Source of the DNA: JABMNT01 sp048262655
GTDB lineage: Bacteria > Pseudomonadota > Alphaproteobacteria > Rhodospirillales > Casp-alpha2
Direction: 5' to 3'
Length of the DNA: 64,000 nt
Assembly: GCA_048262655.1 (NCBI GenBank)
Contig: JBLXEY010000005.1
Location: forward strand, 186,001-250,000
Shown: piece by piece, positions 8,363 to 17,463 of the stretch
How positions within the stretch are numbered: the stretch's first letter is position 1
Layout of the letters: the number at the start of each line of letters is the position of its first letter
Translations under genes and position numbers: made by a program
The notes under the pieces: model-generated
What the model was told of the DNA's origin: nothing
The model's database searches: none
Seen by the model: the letters and a program-made list of their open reading frames with translations, nothing else

Positions 8363-8845
8363 TTAGGCGCCACAGCACTTCTTGTACTTTTTACCTGACC
8401 CACAGGGGCATGGATCGTTTCGGCCTACTTTTTCGACAATCCGTTGCGGCTCTTTCGGATTCATGACGCAGTCGTCAAAAACCCAGTTTCCATCTTCACG
8501 AATGAACGTCGCAAGTTCGTGATGAACAACCTGTTGGCTCTGTTCACGATATTTCGCTACGAATTCGACGGTCCCCGTCTCGTCCTTTTCCGCGCCTTTT
8601 GCCGTTTTGCGAATTTCCAACCCAAGCCATTTGGTGTTGCCAACACTGGCGTTAAATTCTTCAACGTCAAAATCTTCTCTTTGGCGCGCCGACAGCGTTT
8701 TTGCCAAATAATCGCCATTTCCCAAAACGAACGCCGAATAGCGCGATTTCATCAAACTCAAAGCCGTCGGTGCCGCTGCACCATCAAGGTATCGACCACA
8801 GCAGGCTTCAAGTATTTCATTGGATCCGCAAGGGCATTGAGTCAT
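8363..8845 (-). CDS. ychJ: YchJ-family SEC-C motif protein
   Basis: A 160-residue protein with two metal-binding SEC-C type motifs: CPCGS...CCGRYL at the N-terminus (residues 4-18) and GRNDPCPCGSGKKYKKCCG at the very C-terminus. The central part has the NTF2-like YchJ fold signature (ALMKSRYSAFV-type sequence, here SLMKSRYSAFVLGN). Such proteins bind zinc through the Cys motifs, and their exact role is not known. It stands alone, convergent with the M56 gene. Confidence 0.88.
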   Translation of the reverse strand: MTQCPCGSNEILEACCGRYLDGAAAPTALSLMKSRYSAFVLGNGDYLAKTLSARQREDFDVEEFNASVGNTKWLGLEIRKTAKGAEKDETGTVEFVAKYREQSQQVVHHELATFIREDGNWVFDDCVMNPKEPQRIVEKVGRNDPCPCGSGKKYKKCCGA

Positions 8846-8927
8846 TTTCCGGTCTTTCGTATGGTTGCGCTTCCAGCGGTTTTACAAAATGAGGGAGATA
8901 ACACAAGCCCCATAAGACCCGTTAACC

Positions 8928-9893
8928 TCAATCACCCTTATAGAAGTAACGATTAAAGGTTTGATCGGACGTCGCGTGTATCATTTTTCCGACGATAATC
9001 ATGACGACGACATCGATGGCAACCCGGGCGAACAGCACACCACTTACGTGCCCCCCCAAAATAATCGCGAACAGAGTGTCTTCGATCAAACCGTGACACA
9101 GCGACATAAAAACGACAGACAAAAAAATCGTCTTTGGAGCCAGCAAGCCGTTTTTGGCTTCCCGGATGATCAGTCCACCCCCAAACATCATACCCAGAAG
9201 AACACCCGTCATGGTCAGCGTCGTCGCTTCTTTCGCAATCCCCATAACCGACAAGAACGGGGCCAAGGCTTTGGTGATCCAGCGTGTTGCACCTGTCACA
9301 TCGCACAGTCGCATAACGTAAATCAGAAAAAGAATGATCCAGAATATATAGAAGAGTGAGGTTGCAGTATCCTGTGCCCATTGCAGCCACGGCGCGTCAA
9401 TCTTCGTATCGGGTGCCCAAGCGACGACCAGCGGCTCATTCAAAACATCCAGCGCTTGATAAATCACATGCAAGAGCCATCCCAGAACAATGGCGGTCGC
9501 CAACCGGATTAATGTCGCGAGAACAACGCGCACACCGGCACGTGCAACAATTTGCTGTTCCATTGGTATGGCGTGGGCAGCAACCATCATCGATGTCAGA
9601 ACCGTCGCTTGTGCCACAGTCATATTCAAATCGCCTACCATTGCAACGAACACCGTCGCACCCCCATACATTCCGGCAATCAGAGTCGTCACCATCACCA
9701 GTGCTGTTTCGGCGGGCAAACCAAAGACCGACATAAACGGCTCCATAAAATTGGCCAGCCAGATATGTAAATCAAAACCAATGCAGATTCGCACGACGAT
9801 CATGACCGGCACGACAATTTTCAGCAACGTCCAGTAGATGCTCAGTGACGTCTTAACGCCTTCAACTAAAAATGAGGATATTTTCTTAATCAT
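8928..9893 (-). CDS. Gate/nucleoside-recognition domain membrane protein
   Basis: A 321-residue polytopic protein with about eight hydrophobic segments and a twofold repeat. Each half contains a conserved glycine-rich stretch (LIAGMYGGATVFVAMVG near 91-107, GVLLGMMFGGGLIIREAKNG near 231-250), as in proteins of the nucleoside-recognition (gate) superfamily. These are thought to be transporters or transport accessories; the substrate here cannot be told. It is transcribed divergently from the threonine aldolase gene. Confidence 0.7.
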   Translation of the reverse strand: MIKKISSFLVEGVKTSLSIYWTLLKIVVPVMIVVRICIGFDLHIWLANFMEPFMSVFGLPAETALVMVTTLIAGMYGGATVFVAMVGDLNMTVAQATVLTSMMVAAHAIPMEQQIVARAGVRVVLATLIRLATAIVLGWLLHVIYQALDVLNEPLVVAWAPDTKIDAPWLQWAQDTATSLFYIFWIILFLIYVMRLCDVTGATRWITKALAPFLSVMGIAKEATTLTMTGVLLGMMFGGGLIIREAKNGLLAPKTIFLSVVFMSLCHGLIEDTLFAIILGGHVSGVLFARVAIDVVVMIIVGKMIHATSDQTFNRYFYKGD

Positions 9894-10013
9894 GACATGC
9901 AGGTATCGGATTCAAGCCAACAGTACAAGAGAGAGATGGTCGGAAACGTTATTGACTGTTTGGCGATCCCTAACGAAACTCTCCATTTCCCCAACGACAC
10001 TCAGGATTGCCAA

Positions 10014-11039
10014 ATGCGTAACGATCCCACCTATACCTACGACTTTAGAAGCGACACCGTAACCCGTCCCGGCACGGGTATGCGCAAAGCCATGATCGAT
10101 GCGGAGGTCGGTGATGATGTTTATGGGGACGACCCGACAACGAACCGTCTGGAAGCCATGACAGCGGAGCGCTTGGGTAAGGATAAAGCCCTTTTTCTGC
10201 CTACCGGAACACAATCCAATCTGGCCGCACTGATGGCACATTGCGGTCGTGGTGATGAATATATCGTCGGTCAGGGGCAACACACTTACCGCTGGGAAGG
10301 CGGCGGAGCTGCCGTATTGGGAAGCATCCAGCCGCAGCCTCTCAATAATCAGGAAGATGGCACACTGGCGCTTGAAGATATCGAAGCCGCGATCAAACCT
10401 GACGATTCGCACTATGCGATGACCCGGTTACTGGCCCTCGAGAACACCATCGGAGGGCGGGTCCTTCCAATGAGTTACATACAGGACGCGACGGCCCTTG
10501 CTCGCAAACACAATCTTGGATGCCATCTTGATGGCGCGCGCGCCTTTAATGCCGCCGTCGCTTTGGGCATCCCGATTGCCGAATTGGTTGCCCCTTTCGA
10601 CACCGTTTCGATTTGCCTTTCAAAAGGTCTGGGAGCTCCCGTTGGCTCGCTACTGGTTGGAAATGGAGACCTGATAGATCGTGCCCGTCGCATTCGCAAA
10701 ATGCTCGGCGGAGGCATGCGGCAAGTCGGGATTTTGGCAGCGGCGGGTATTTACGCGCTTGAGCACAACGTCGACCGGCTGGCTGACGACCATGCAAACG
10801 CCAAAGACTTGGCACGCCAACTTGCCACCTTACCCGGATTAAAGGTTGTTGAGCCGGATACAAACATTGTCTTTGTCACAACGGATGCATCCGTTTCAGA
10901 CGGCCTTGCAGACCATTTGGAAGCGAGCAGCATCGGTGTCAACGCGACCTATTCTAGCCAACGTTGGGTCACTCATATGGACGTTGACGGTGGGTCTATT
11001 AATGGCGCAATGGCAGAACTAAAGCGTCATTGGCAATAA
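10014..11039 (+). CDS. ltaE: Low-specificity L-threonine aldolase
   Basis: A PLP enzyme of about 341 residues that splits L-threonine or L-allo-threonine into glycine and acetaldehyde. The family opening YDFRSDTVTRPG, the GDDVYGDDPT loop, the LPTGTQSN stretch and the Schiff-base region (SICLSKGLGAPVGSLL, Lys in SKGLG) are all visible. The frame is open further upstream, to 9897, but homology begins only at the ATG at 10014. That start has AGGA eight bases ahead and gives the usual family length, so it was chosen. Confidence 0.9.
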   Translation: MRNDPTYTYDFRSDTVTRPGTGMRKAMIDAEVGDDVYGDDPTTNRLEAMTAERLGKDKALFLPTGTQSNLAALMAHCGRGDEYIVGQGQHTYRWEGGGAAVLGSIQPQPLNNQEDGTLALEDIEAAIKPDDSHYAMTRLLALENTIGGRVLPMSYIQDATALARKHNLGCHLDGARAFNAAVALGIPIAELVAPFDTVSICLSKGLGAPVGSLLVGNGDLIDRARRIRKMLGGGMRQVGILAAAGIYALEHNVDRLADDHANAKDLARQLATLPGLKVVEPDTNIVFVTTDASVSDGLADHLEASSIGVNATYSSQRWVTHMDVDGGSINGAMAELKRHWQ

Positions 11040-11076
11040 ATCGCCGGTATTTGCGCACCGAACAAACGGCGCAGAA

Positions 11077-12288
11077 CTATTCAGCCGCCACAACAGCGGG
11101 TTTCTCCCGTATCGGCAGATGGATAAGGGTCGCAAACAGGCTAAGACCAACCGCAAACCACCAGACAAAGTCGTAGCTGCCTGATGCATCATAAAACCAA
11201 CCGCCCAGCCAAGCCCCGAGAAAGCTGCCAACCTGATGAGAAAAGAAGACGAGACCCGCCAAGGTACTGAGGTAGGTCAACCCTTGCGTCTGCGCCACCA
11301 GCCCGGTTGTTAGTGGCACCGTCGACAACCAAAGCAACCCCATGGCGGCCGCGAAAACATAAACGCTATATTCGGATAGAGGAGCCAGAATAAACGCTGC
11401 GATGACAATCGCACGTAACAAATAGATACCGCTCAACGAATACTTCTTGGAAGCATGCTGGCCCAACCAACCCGACCCGAACGAACCCGCTATATTAAAC
11501 AGCCCAATAAGTGCCAATGCCCAAGCGCCAACACCCAATCCAACCCCCATATCTTTGATATAGGAAGGCAAATGCGTCTGAATAAACGCAACGTGAAAAC
11601 CACAAACAAAAAAGCCAAAGAATAAGCACAAATAACTGCGGTCCCTGAAGGCATTTTTAACCGCATACCCAAATTCCGAAAACCCGTCCCCGTCAGCCGT
11701 CGGCTTGGAGACCCTGGCAATAAAAATCAGTGTCGGGAGGATCGCCAAATAACTGGCACTAATCACCAGAATGGCATTTCGCCAATCAAACGTATCGATT
11801 AAATAGACACTGATTGGCGCCCCTGCAAACATACCTGTCGACGCTGCCGCTGTCCCCAACCCCATAATAAAACTGCGTCGCTCCGCAGGCACGACCTTGC
11901 CAAGAGCAATAATTACAATGGGAAATGAGCATGCGCCGGTTCCGATTCCTGCAAGCACCCCAGAGGCAACGAAGATGCTTGGCTCATCACTCAGGGCCCG
12001 AATGAGAAACCCGAGCGCCGCGATTGAGCAACCCGCTGCAAGCACACGGGCGGTTCCGTATCGATCCGCGACAGCCCCCGCCACAGGCTGTGTTATTCCC
12101 CAAAACAATAGCTGGATCGCAATGGATAAAGAAAAGACTTCGCGGCCCCATCCAAGCTCCGTCGATATGGGCGTCAAAAACACACCAAAGGAAGCAGCAA
12201 ACCCAAACCCCAAGAATGCCGTTACGCACCCTGCAAAAATCGCCAAGGATAGTTCGCTGGAAGACGGTTGTTTCATGGCCTGCTCCAT
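11077..12288 (-). CDS. Major facilitator superfamily transporter
   Basis: A 403-residue, 12-span carrier. The loop 2-3 signature is visible as GAVADRYGTARVL (about residues 71-83), and the N-terminal half has the GVFLTPISTELGWGR pattern common in the oxalate/formate and monocarboxylate groups of MFS. It probably moves an organic anion; the substrate is not determinable. The start could also be the second Met, 4 codons later. It converges on ltaE. Confidence 0.82.
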   Translation of the reverse strand: MEQAMKQPSSSELSLAIFAGCVTAFLGFGFAASFGVFLTPISTELGWGREVFSLSIAIQLLFWGITQPVAGAVADRYGTARVLAAGCSIAALGFLIRALSDEPSIFVASGVLAGIGTGACSFPIVIIALGKVVPAERRSFIMGLGTAAASTGMFAGAPISVYLIDTFDWRNAILVISASYLAILPTLIFIARVSKPTADGDGFSEFGYAVKNAFRDRSYLCLFFGFFVCGFHVAFIQTHLPSYIKDMGVGLGVGAWALALIGLFNIAGSFGSGWLGQHASKKYSLSGIYLLRAIVIAAFILAPLSEYSVYVFAAAMGLLWLSTVPLTTGLVAQTQGLTYLSTLAGLVFFSHQVGSFLGAWLGGWFYDASGSYDFVWWFAVGLSLFATLIHLPIREKPAVVAAE

Positions 12289-12637
12289 TTACTCGATGCC
12301 GTTGGTCCCATCATATAAACAGCCCGACTGGCAGACAGGAAACAAAGTTCTAAAAATGCAATGGTTTGCCCTGTTTAGAAAGCGAAATGCCATAATTTTT
12401 TTTAGGGACGATCCGGCACATTCACAAAACGTGCTTCCCTTCAGGATCCGGCGCGCTGGTTTCCGGACCGATTGCGCGCATTATACCACCTTAGACTCCG
12501 GGTGTTCCTATATCCCAACACCACATAAAGAACGCTTCTTTCCTACCTTCAGGTATTTCGTCCCAAGCGAAATGTTAGGTGCAATGTCATGCAATAAGAT
12601 GTAGTGTCGTCCATCTTCAAATGGGTTAGAAAAATAT
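12289..12637. other. Intergenic region between the MFS gene and fliG
   Basis: About 350 bases between divergent genes. It should hold both promoters, but no convincing -35/-10 pair, sigma-28 or sigma-54 element or hairpin was recognised. Open frames that run through it are continuations of antisense frames of the MFS gene. Confidence 0.45.
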
Positions 12638-13657
12638 ATGGCACGGGTAAAAGACGACTACGCAAGCCTATCGGGTCGTCAAAAAGCTGCAATGTTCATG
12701 CTTGCCATCAGCCCTGAGAACTCCAGCAAGCTTTTTACTAAAATGGACGATGAAGAAATTCGCGATTTGTCTCAAGCTATGTCGTCGCTAGGGTCCATCA
12801 GCGCGAAACTAATCGAGCGCTTGTTTGTGGAGTTTGCTGATTCCCTATCGAACTCCGGTGGTTTGATCGGCTCCTATTCTTCTACGGAACGGCTCTTGAT
12901 GGGCGCTTTACCGGAAGACCGCGTCGCGCAAATCATGGAAGAAATGCGCGGTCCTGCTGGTCGCACAATGTGGGACAAATTAAATAACGTGAGCGAAGTC
13001 GTCCTGGCGAATTACCTAAAAAATGAATATCCACAAACCGTGGCAGTTGTCCTGACGAAAATCAGCCCCGATCATGCGTCCCGGGTGCTCGCCATCCTGC
13101 CAGAAAACTTTTCGTTAGAGTGCATCATGCGCATGTTGCGTATGGAAGCCGTTTCAAAAGACATTCTGGATCATGTGGAGCGCACGCTGAGATCAGAATT
13201 TATGACCAATTTGGCGAGCACTGCGCGACGTGATAGCCACGAAGTTATGGCTGATATTTTCAACTCGTTGGATCGCAACACGGAAAACCGGTTCATGACC
13301 GCTCTGGAAGAGCGCAATAGAGAGTCTGCGGACCGGATCAAGGGCTTGATGTTTACCTTTGATGACCTTGCAGCGCTCGATTCAGGTGGCATTCAATTGC
13401 TCCTGCGTCAAACTGAAAAAGACCAACTGGGGCTGGCCTTAAAAGGCGCTTCGGAAGATGTTCGCTCACTCTTTTTTGCCAATATGTCGGAGCGCGCAGG
13501 CAAGATGATGCAGGAAGATATGGAAGCATTGGGTGCGGTGCGCCTGAAAGATGTCGACGAAGCGCAGTCCGTCATCGTACAAATTGCCAAGGCGCTTGCC
13601 GATGCCGGTGAGATTGTAATTGCCAGTGGTGGTGAAGAAGACGAACTCATTTTCTAG
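12638..13657 (+). CDS. fliG: Flagellar motor switch protein FliG
   Basis: A 339-residue FliG with all three domains. The N-terminal part starts at SGRQKAAMFMLAISPE. The middle domain contains NEYPQTVAVVLTKI, where the classic EHPQ motif reads EYPQ. The C-terminal torque domain carries MFTFDDLAALDSGGIQLLLRQ with the charged helix expected to meet the stator. FliG couples the MotAB stator to the C-ring rotor. No other flagellar gene occurs in this window, so it lies outside any flagellar cluster and may be a second copy or a dispersed one. Confidence 0.9.
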   Translation: MARVKDDYASLSGRQKAAMFMLAISPENSSKLFTKMDDEEIRDLSQAMSSLGSISAKLIERLFVEFADSLSNSGGLIGSYSSTERLLMGALPEDRVAQIMEEMRGPAGRTMWDKLNNVSEVVLANYLKNEYPQTVAVVLTKISPDHASRVLAILPENFSLECIMRMLRMEAVSKDILDHVERTLRSEFMTNLASTARRDSHEVMADIFNSLDRNTENRFMTALEERNRESADRIKGLMFTFDDLAALDSGGIQLLLRQTEKDQLGLALKGASEDVRSLFFANMSERAGKMMQEDMEALGAVRLKDVDEAQSVIVQIAKALADAGEIVIASGGEEDELIF

Positions 13658-13823
13658 CAATGGCATCAAATGGTTTCATCCCGTTTATATTAACCTGCCA
13701 AGCACCAAAACCCTTTCTTTCTTGACCACAAATCAAAACAAGTATGTTTTTTTGTGCTGGTGGGGTTTTAAATTTCCTATGGAGATGTCTTAATAATTTG
13801 AGGACGACGGGAGGCGTCTATTC

Positions 13824-14732
13824 ATGACACAAAGCAAACCTCAAATTGGCTTCATCGGGCTTGGTATAATGGGAGGCCCGATGGCAAATAATCTGCAAAC
13901 AGCAGGTTATCCATTGCATGTTTTTGACCACGACCCAGCGGCAACAGAAACTCTTGCGAACAATGGCGCGCAGGTCCATTCCTCGGGCATGTCGGTCGGC
14001 GAAGCAGCAGACATCATTATTCTAATGGTCCCCGATACGCCGCATGTCGAAACGGCGCTATTTGACGTAGACGGTGTTGTGAACGGTTTGACACGGGGTA
14101 AACTTGTCATCGATATGAGCTCGATCTCGCCAGAGGCAACAGTGGCGTTTGCAAAGCGCATCAATGAGCTGGGCTGTGATTATTTGGACGCACCCGTTTC
14201 GGGCGGTGCACCCAAGGCAATTACCGGAGAACTGAGTATTATGGTCGGTGGACCGCGCAGCGCGTTCGAACGCGCGAAGCCCCTCTTCGACGTTATGGGG
14301 GGTACGGTTACCCTGATAGGTGAACGCAACGGGGACGGACAAGTCTGCAAGGTTGCCAACCAAATCCTCGTGGGCACAATGGTCAGCGGCGTTGCAGAAG
14401 CCTTGCTCTACGCCTCTAAAGCAGGTGCAGATGCGCGTCATGTCCGTGACGCCTTAATGGGGGGCGCCGTAAAATCGCTTATTCTTGAGAACCATGGTCA
14501 ACGCATGATCGAGCGTAATTTTGACCCTAGCTTCCGTGTTGAATTACAACGCAAAGATTTGGGGCTTGCGGTTGAAGCCTGCAAGGAACTTGGTCTTTAC
14601 CTGCCAGGTGCCACGGCGTCATGGCAATTGTTCAATGCCACTGTCGCCAACGGTGACGGAGATCAGGATCATATCGCTGTCCTGAAAACCCTTGAGAAAA
14701 TGGCCGGATATACGTTGGGAGATAACGACTAA
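13824..14732 (+). CDS. Beta-hydroxyacid dehydrogenase (3-hydroxyisobutyrate / tartronate semialdehyde reductase family)
   Basis: A 302-residue NAD(P)-dependent enzyme. The nucleotide loop is GFIGLGIMGGPMA (8-20). The substrate-binding motif DAPVSGGAPKAITGELSIMVGG follows near residue 120, and the catalytic Lys lies in QVCKVANQI (about 176). Sequence features resemble GarR, which reduces tartronate semialdehyde to glycerate, but 3-hydroxyisobutyrate or related acids are equally possible. A strong GGGAGG ribosome site precedes ATG 13824. It begins a five-gene run ending at 18506, with a paralogue directly behind it. Confidence 0.85.
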   Translation: MTQSKPQIGFIGLGIMGGPMANNLQTAGYPLHVFDHDPAATETLANNGAQVHSSGMSVGEAADIIILMVPDTPHVETALFDVDGVVNGLTRGKLVIDMSSISPEATVAFAKRINELGCDYLDAPVSGGAPKAITGELSIMVGGPRSAFERAKPLFDVMGGTVTLIGERNGDGQVCKVANQILVGTMVSGVAEALLYASKAGADARHVRDALMGGAVKSLILENHGQRMIERNFDPSFRVELQRKDLGLAVEACKELGLYLPGATASWQLFNATVANGDGDQDHIAVLKTLEKMAGYTLGDND

Positions 14733-14774
14733 GGCCTTTCATACACATAACAAATTTTTAGGGAAATACATCTG

Positions 14775-15665
14775 ATGGAGACAAAAAAACCAAACCTTGG
14801 TTTTATCGGCCTAGGCCTAATGGGGCAGGGTTTCACGAAACGGTTGATTGCGTGTGGCTACCAGGTAACAGGATATGACCTGGATACAGCAAAAGTAAAT
14901 CAAGCCACACAGCATGGCGTATTAGCAGGCGCCAGTCCGGCGGACGTCGCAGCCAACAGTGATATTGTTTGCATATGCGTTACATCGACGCAGTGTGTCG
15001 AGGACGCAGTATTTGGCGCAGGTGGTATTGCCGAAACGGCTAAAGCCGGCAGCGTTTTGGTCGATCACTCGACATCCATCGTCAGTGAGACCAAAGCGAT
15101 GGCGGAAAAGCTGAAAAGCACATCTGGAATGGGATGGGTCGACGCCCCCGTATCAGGCGGACCAGAAGGGGCGGAAGCCGGAGCCCTTGCCATAATGGCA
15201 GGTGGTGATGATGCAGATATCACAAAAATTCAATCCGTAATGGATGCGGTCTCTTCTGCGTTTACAGTGTTTGGCCCGGTCGGGTCCGGTCAGGTTGCCA
15301 AAATGGTCAACCAGGTTTTGGTCCTGAACAACTATGCGGTTATTGCCGAAGCGCTGGCGTTGGCAGAAGCGGGCGGTATTGATGCCTCAAAAATCCCCGA
15401 TGCATTAGCGACCGGTCACGCAGGATCAAACCTTTTAAAAGCGGCGTTCCCGCGCATGATTGCTCGTGATTTCGCACCGAAAGGATATGCGCGGCAAATC
15501 CTGAAGGATCTCGACATGCTACACGATTTGGCGAAGGGCCTAAAAACGCCAACCCCTATGTCCAGTCAAACCGCATCTCTCTACCGCATCCTTAATTCAA
15601 AAGGTTATGAAGAGCTGGACGGCATGGCCATTTTGAAACTCTTCGATCAAAAAGACAGTATTTAG
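14775..15665 (+). CDS. Second beta-hydroxyacid dehydrogenase of the same family
   Basis: A 296-residue paralogue of the preceding gene with the same order of motifs: GFIGLGLMGQGF near the N-terminus, DAPVSGGPEGAEAGALAIMAGG near 118, and the catalytic Lys in QVAKMVNQVLV near 174. The two proteins differ enough that they probably act on different substrates of one pathway. The gap to the amidohydrolase gene is 9 bases. Confidence 0.83.
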   Translation: METKKPNLGFIGLGLMGQGFTKRLIACGYQVTGYDLDTAKVNQATQHGVLAGASPADVAANSDIVCICVTSTQCVEDAVFGAGGIAETAKAGSVLVDHSTSIVSETKAMAEKLKSTSGMGWVDAPVSGGPEGAEAGALAIMAGGDDADITKIQSVMDAVSSAFTVFGPVGSGQVAKMVNQVLVLNNYAVIAEALALAEAGGIDASKIPDALATGHAGSNLLKAAFPRMIARDFAPKGYARQILKDLDMLHDLAKGLKTPTPMSSQTASLYRILNSKGYEELDGMAILKLFDQKDSI

Positions 15666-15674
15666 GACAGTCTT

Positions 15675-16577
15675 ATGGATGACCTGCCAATCATTGATGC
15701 CCATCACCATTTTTGGGATTTGTCGCTGAACAAACACCCTTGGCTGTGCGGGACGGAACGCGTACCGTTCCGCTATGGAGATTATTCATCCATCTGTAAA
15801 AACTTTTTGGTCGATGACTATAAAGCGGTATCCGTTGACCATAATGTCGTAAAGACCGTCCATATGGAAGCCGAATGGGTGACCACGGACCCACTGGGTG
15901 AGAGCAAATGGTTACACGAGCTCCACGATAAAACCGGTTATCCCCACGCGGTTATTGGTCAGGCATGGTTTACCCGAGATGATATCGCAACCATTTTGGC
16001 AGGCCACGCCAGCTATCCGCTGGTTCGCAGCGTTCGCCAAAAACCAATAGCGGCTGCGTCGCCAGCGGAATTTACGCCGGAACTTCCGGGCTCCATGGCG
16101 GACCCAAAATTTCGTGATGGTTATCGGCATCTGGCCAAACATAATCTGCATTATGACTTGCAAACACCCTGGTGGCATCTGGGTGAAGCGGCTGATCTGG
16201 CGAGAGATTTCCCCGATACCCTTATCATCCTGAACCATACTGGTCTCCCGTCTGACCGCAGCACTGACGCTATTAAACTCTGGGTGGAAGCAATGGAAAC
16301 CTTTGCTGCACAACCCAATACGGCCGTTAAGATTTCCGGCATTTGTGTTCCCAACCAAAAATGGACGGCGGAGCTGAACGGCGACATTGTCAATCACACC
16401 CTTCGTATCTTTGGCGTTGATCGGTGCATGTTTGCTTCCAACTTTCCAGTCGATGGCGTTTGGGCGAGCTTTGATGAAATTTTTTCAGGGTTCAAAAAGA
16501 TCACAGCTCATCTTGGGGACAAAGACCGGCTCAAACTATTTCACGACAATGCCGCGCGTTACTATCAGCCCTATTGA
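15675..16577 (+). CDS. Amidohydrolase-superfamily hydrolase, probably a lactonase
   Basis: A 300-residue TIM-barrel hydrolase of the amidohydrolase-2 group. The metal motif HxH lies in IIDAHHHFWDL (residues 5-15). Later markers are NHTGLPSDR near 190 and the barrel-end aspartate in FASNFPVDGVW near 257. Relatives open lactones (L-fucono-, L-rhamnono- and sulfomuconolactones, pyrone dicarboxylate). With the adjacent aldolase and dehydrogenases a sugar-acid lactone is the most likely substrate, which is an inference. Confidence 0.78.
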   Translation: MDDLPIIDAHHHFWDLSLNKHPWLCGTERVPFRYGDYSSICKNFLVDDYKAVSVDHNVVKTVHMEAEWVTTDPLGESKWLHELHDKTGYPHAVIGQAWFTRDDIATILAGHASYPLVRSVRQKPIAAASPAEFTPELPGSMADPKFRDGYRHLAKHNLHYDLQTPWWHLGEAADLARDFPDTLIILNHTGLPSDRSTDAIKLWVEAMETFAAQPNTAVKISGICVPNQKWTAELNGDIVNHTLRIFGVDRCMFASNFPVDGVWASFDEIFSGFKKITAHLGDKDRLKLFHDNAARYYQPY

Positions 16578-16591
16578 CCCCATTAGGGGCA

Positions 16592-16603
16592 CTGGTATGG
16601 TAG
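16592..16603 (+). promoter_or_regulatory. 12-mer CTGGTATGGTAG, copy 1
   Basis: Lies between the amidohydrolase and aldolase genes. The identical 12-mer recurs 46 bases before a sulfatase gene (44421-44432), and an 11/12 version occurs at 63829-63840. A protein-binding site is possible, but a chance match between two non-coding places is not negligible. Confidence 0.3.
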
Positions 16604-16653
16604 GAAACAAAGCCTAAAGAAGACCATATTTGATCACTTCGGGAGGATAGATC

Positions 16654-17463
16654 ATGGCGACCCCTAACCTAAAACGTATGTTTGCATCCAAAGGCCTGAA
16701 AGTCGGGCATTCGATATTTGAATTCAACTCACCTGGCCTCGGCCAAATTATTGAAACGGCGGGTGTCGACTTTGTCTTTCTAGACATGGAGCATTCGGGC
16801 TTTGGCATTTCAGAAACCAAACAGGCCATTGCTGGGTTGCGTCTCGGCAATATTCCTGCGCTGGTTCGCCCGCCATCTGACAACTACCATCATATCGCCC
16901 GGGCACTGGATGCCGGAGCGGACGGGCTTGCTATGCCGATGGTGGGCACAAAGGAACAGGCAGAGCACATTGTCTCCTGCATGAAATATCCACCAATGGG
17001 CAAACGTGGCGTTGCCCTGTCTTTGGCGCATGACAGATATCGTCCAGGAAAAGCGATTGACGTTCTGGCCGCCGCTAACCGTCGCACCGCCTTTGCCGCC
17101 CTCATTGAAACAGCCGAAGGGATTCAAAACATCGATGCCATCGCATCGGTAAAAGGCGTCGATTGTTTGTGGATCGGACATTTTGATTTGAGTTGCTCGC
17201 TTGGTATCAACGGTCAGTTCGACCACCCCGACTTCAAGAAAGCTTGCAATGCTGTAAAGAGAGCTGCGAAAAAACATAACAAAGCTTTGGGCCGTTTGTC
17301 ACCTGCACCCACTGAATGCATCCAGCTTTATAAAGAAGGGTACGATGTGATTTGTTACGGCGGCGACTTGTGGGTCTATCAACAAGCGCTGATTGAGGGT
17401 GTGGATGCGGTTCGCAAGGGGTGTGCACCAAAGACCGCAAAGAAAAAGGCCAAGAAAAAATGA
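16654..17463 (+). CDS. HpcH/HpaI-family aldolase
   Basis: A 269-residue class II (metal-dependent) aldolase. Family markers are VDFVFLDMEHSGFG near residue 32 (metal-binding Glu), the Arg in PALVRPPSDN near 71, and IGHFDLSCSLG near 173. It should cleave a 2-keto-hydroxy acid, giving pyruvate or a related 2-oxo acid and an aldehyde such as tartronate semialdehyde, which the neighbouring dehydrogenases could reduce. The C-terminus is strongly basic (repeated KK). Its stop overlaps the next start in ATGA. Confidence 0.85.
   Translation: MATPNLKRMFASKGLKVGHSIFEFNSPGLGQIIETAGVDFVFLDMEHSGFGISETKQAIAGLRLGNIPALVRPPSDNYHHIARALDAGADGLAMPMVGTKEQAEHIVSCMKYPPMGKRGVALSLAHDRYRPGKAIDVLAAANRRTAFAALIETAEGIQNIDAIASVKGVDCLWIGHFDLSCSLGINGQFDHPDFKKACNAVKRAAKKHNKALGRLSPAPTECIQLYKEGYDVICYGGDLWVYQQALIEGVDAVRKGCAPKTAKKKAKKK

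Noticed and set aside
11897..12604. 235-residue frame antisense to the MFS gene
   Set aside because: Mirrors the codon pattern of the MFS gene, which has clear family motifs; low-complexity Pro/Ala-rich reading.
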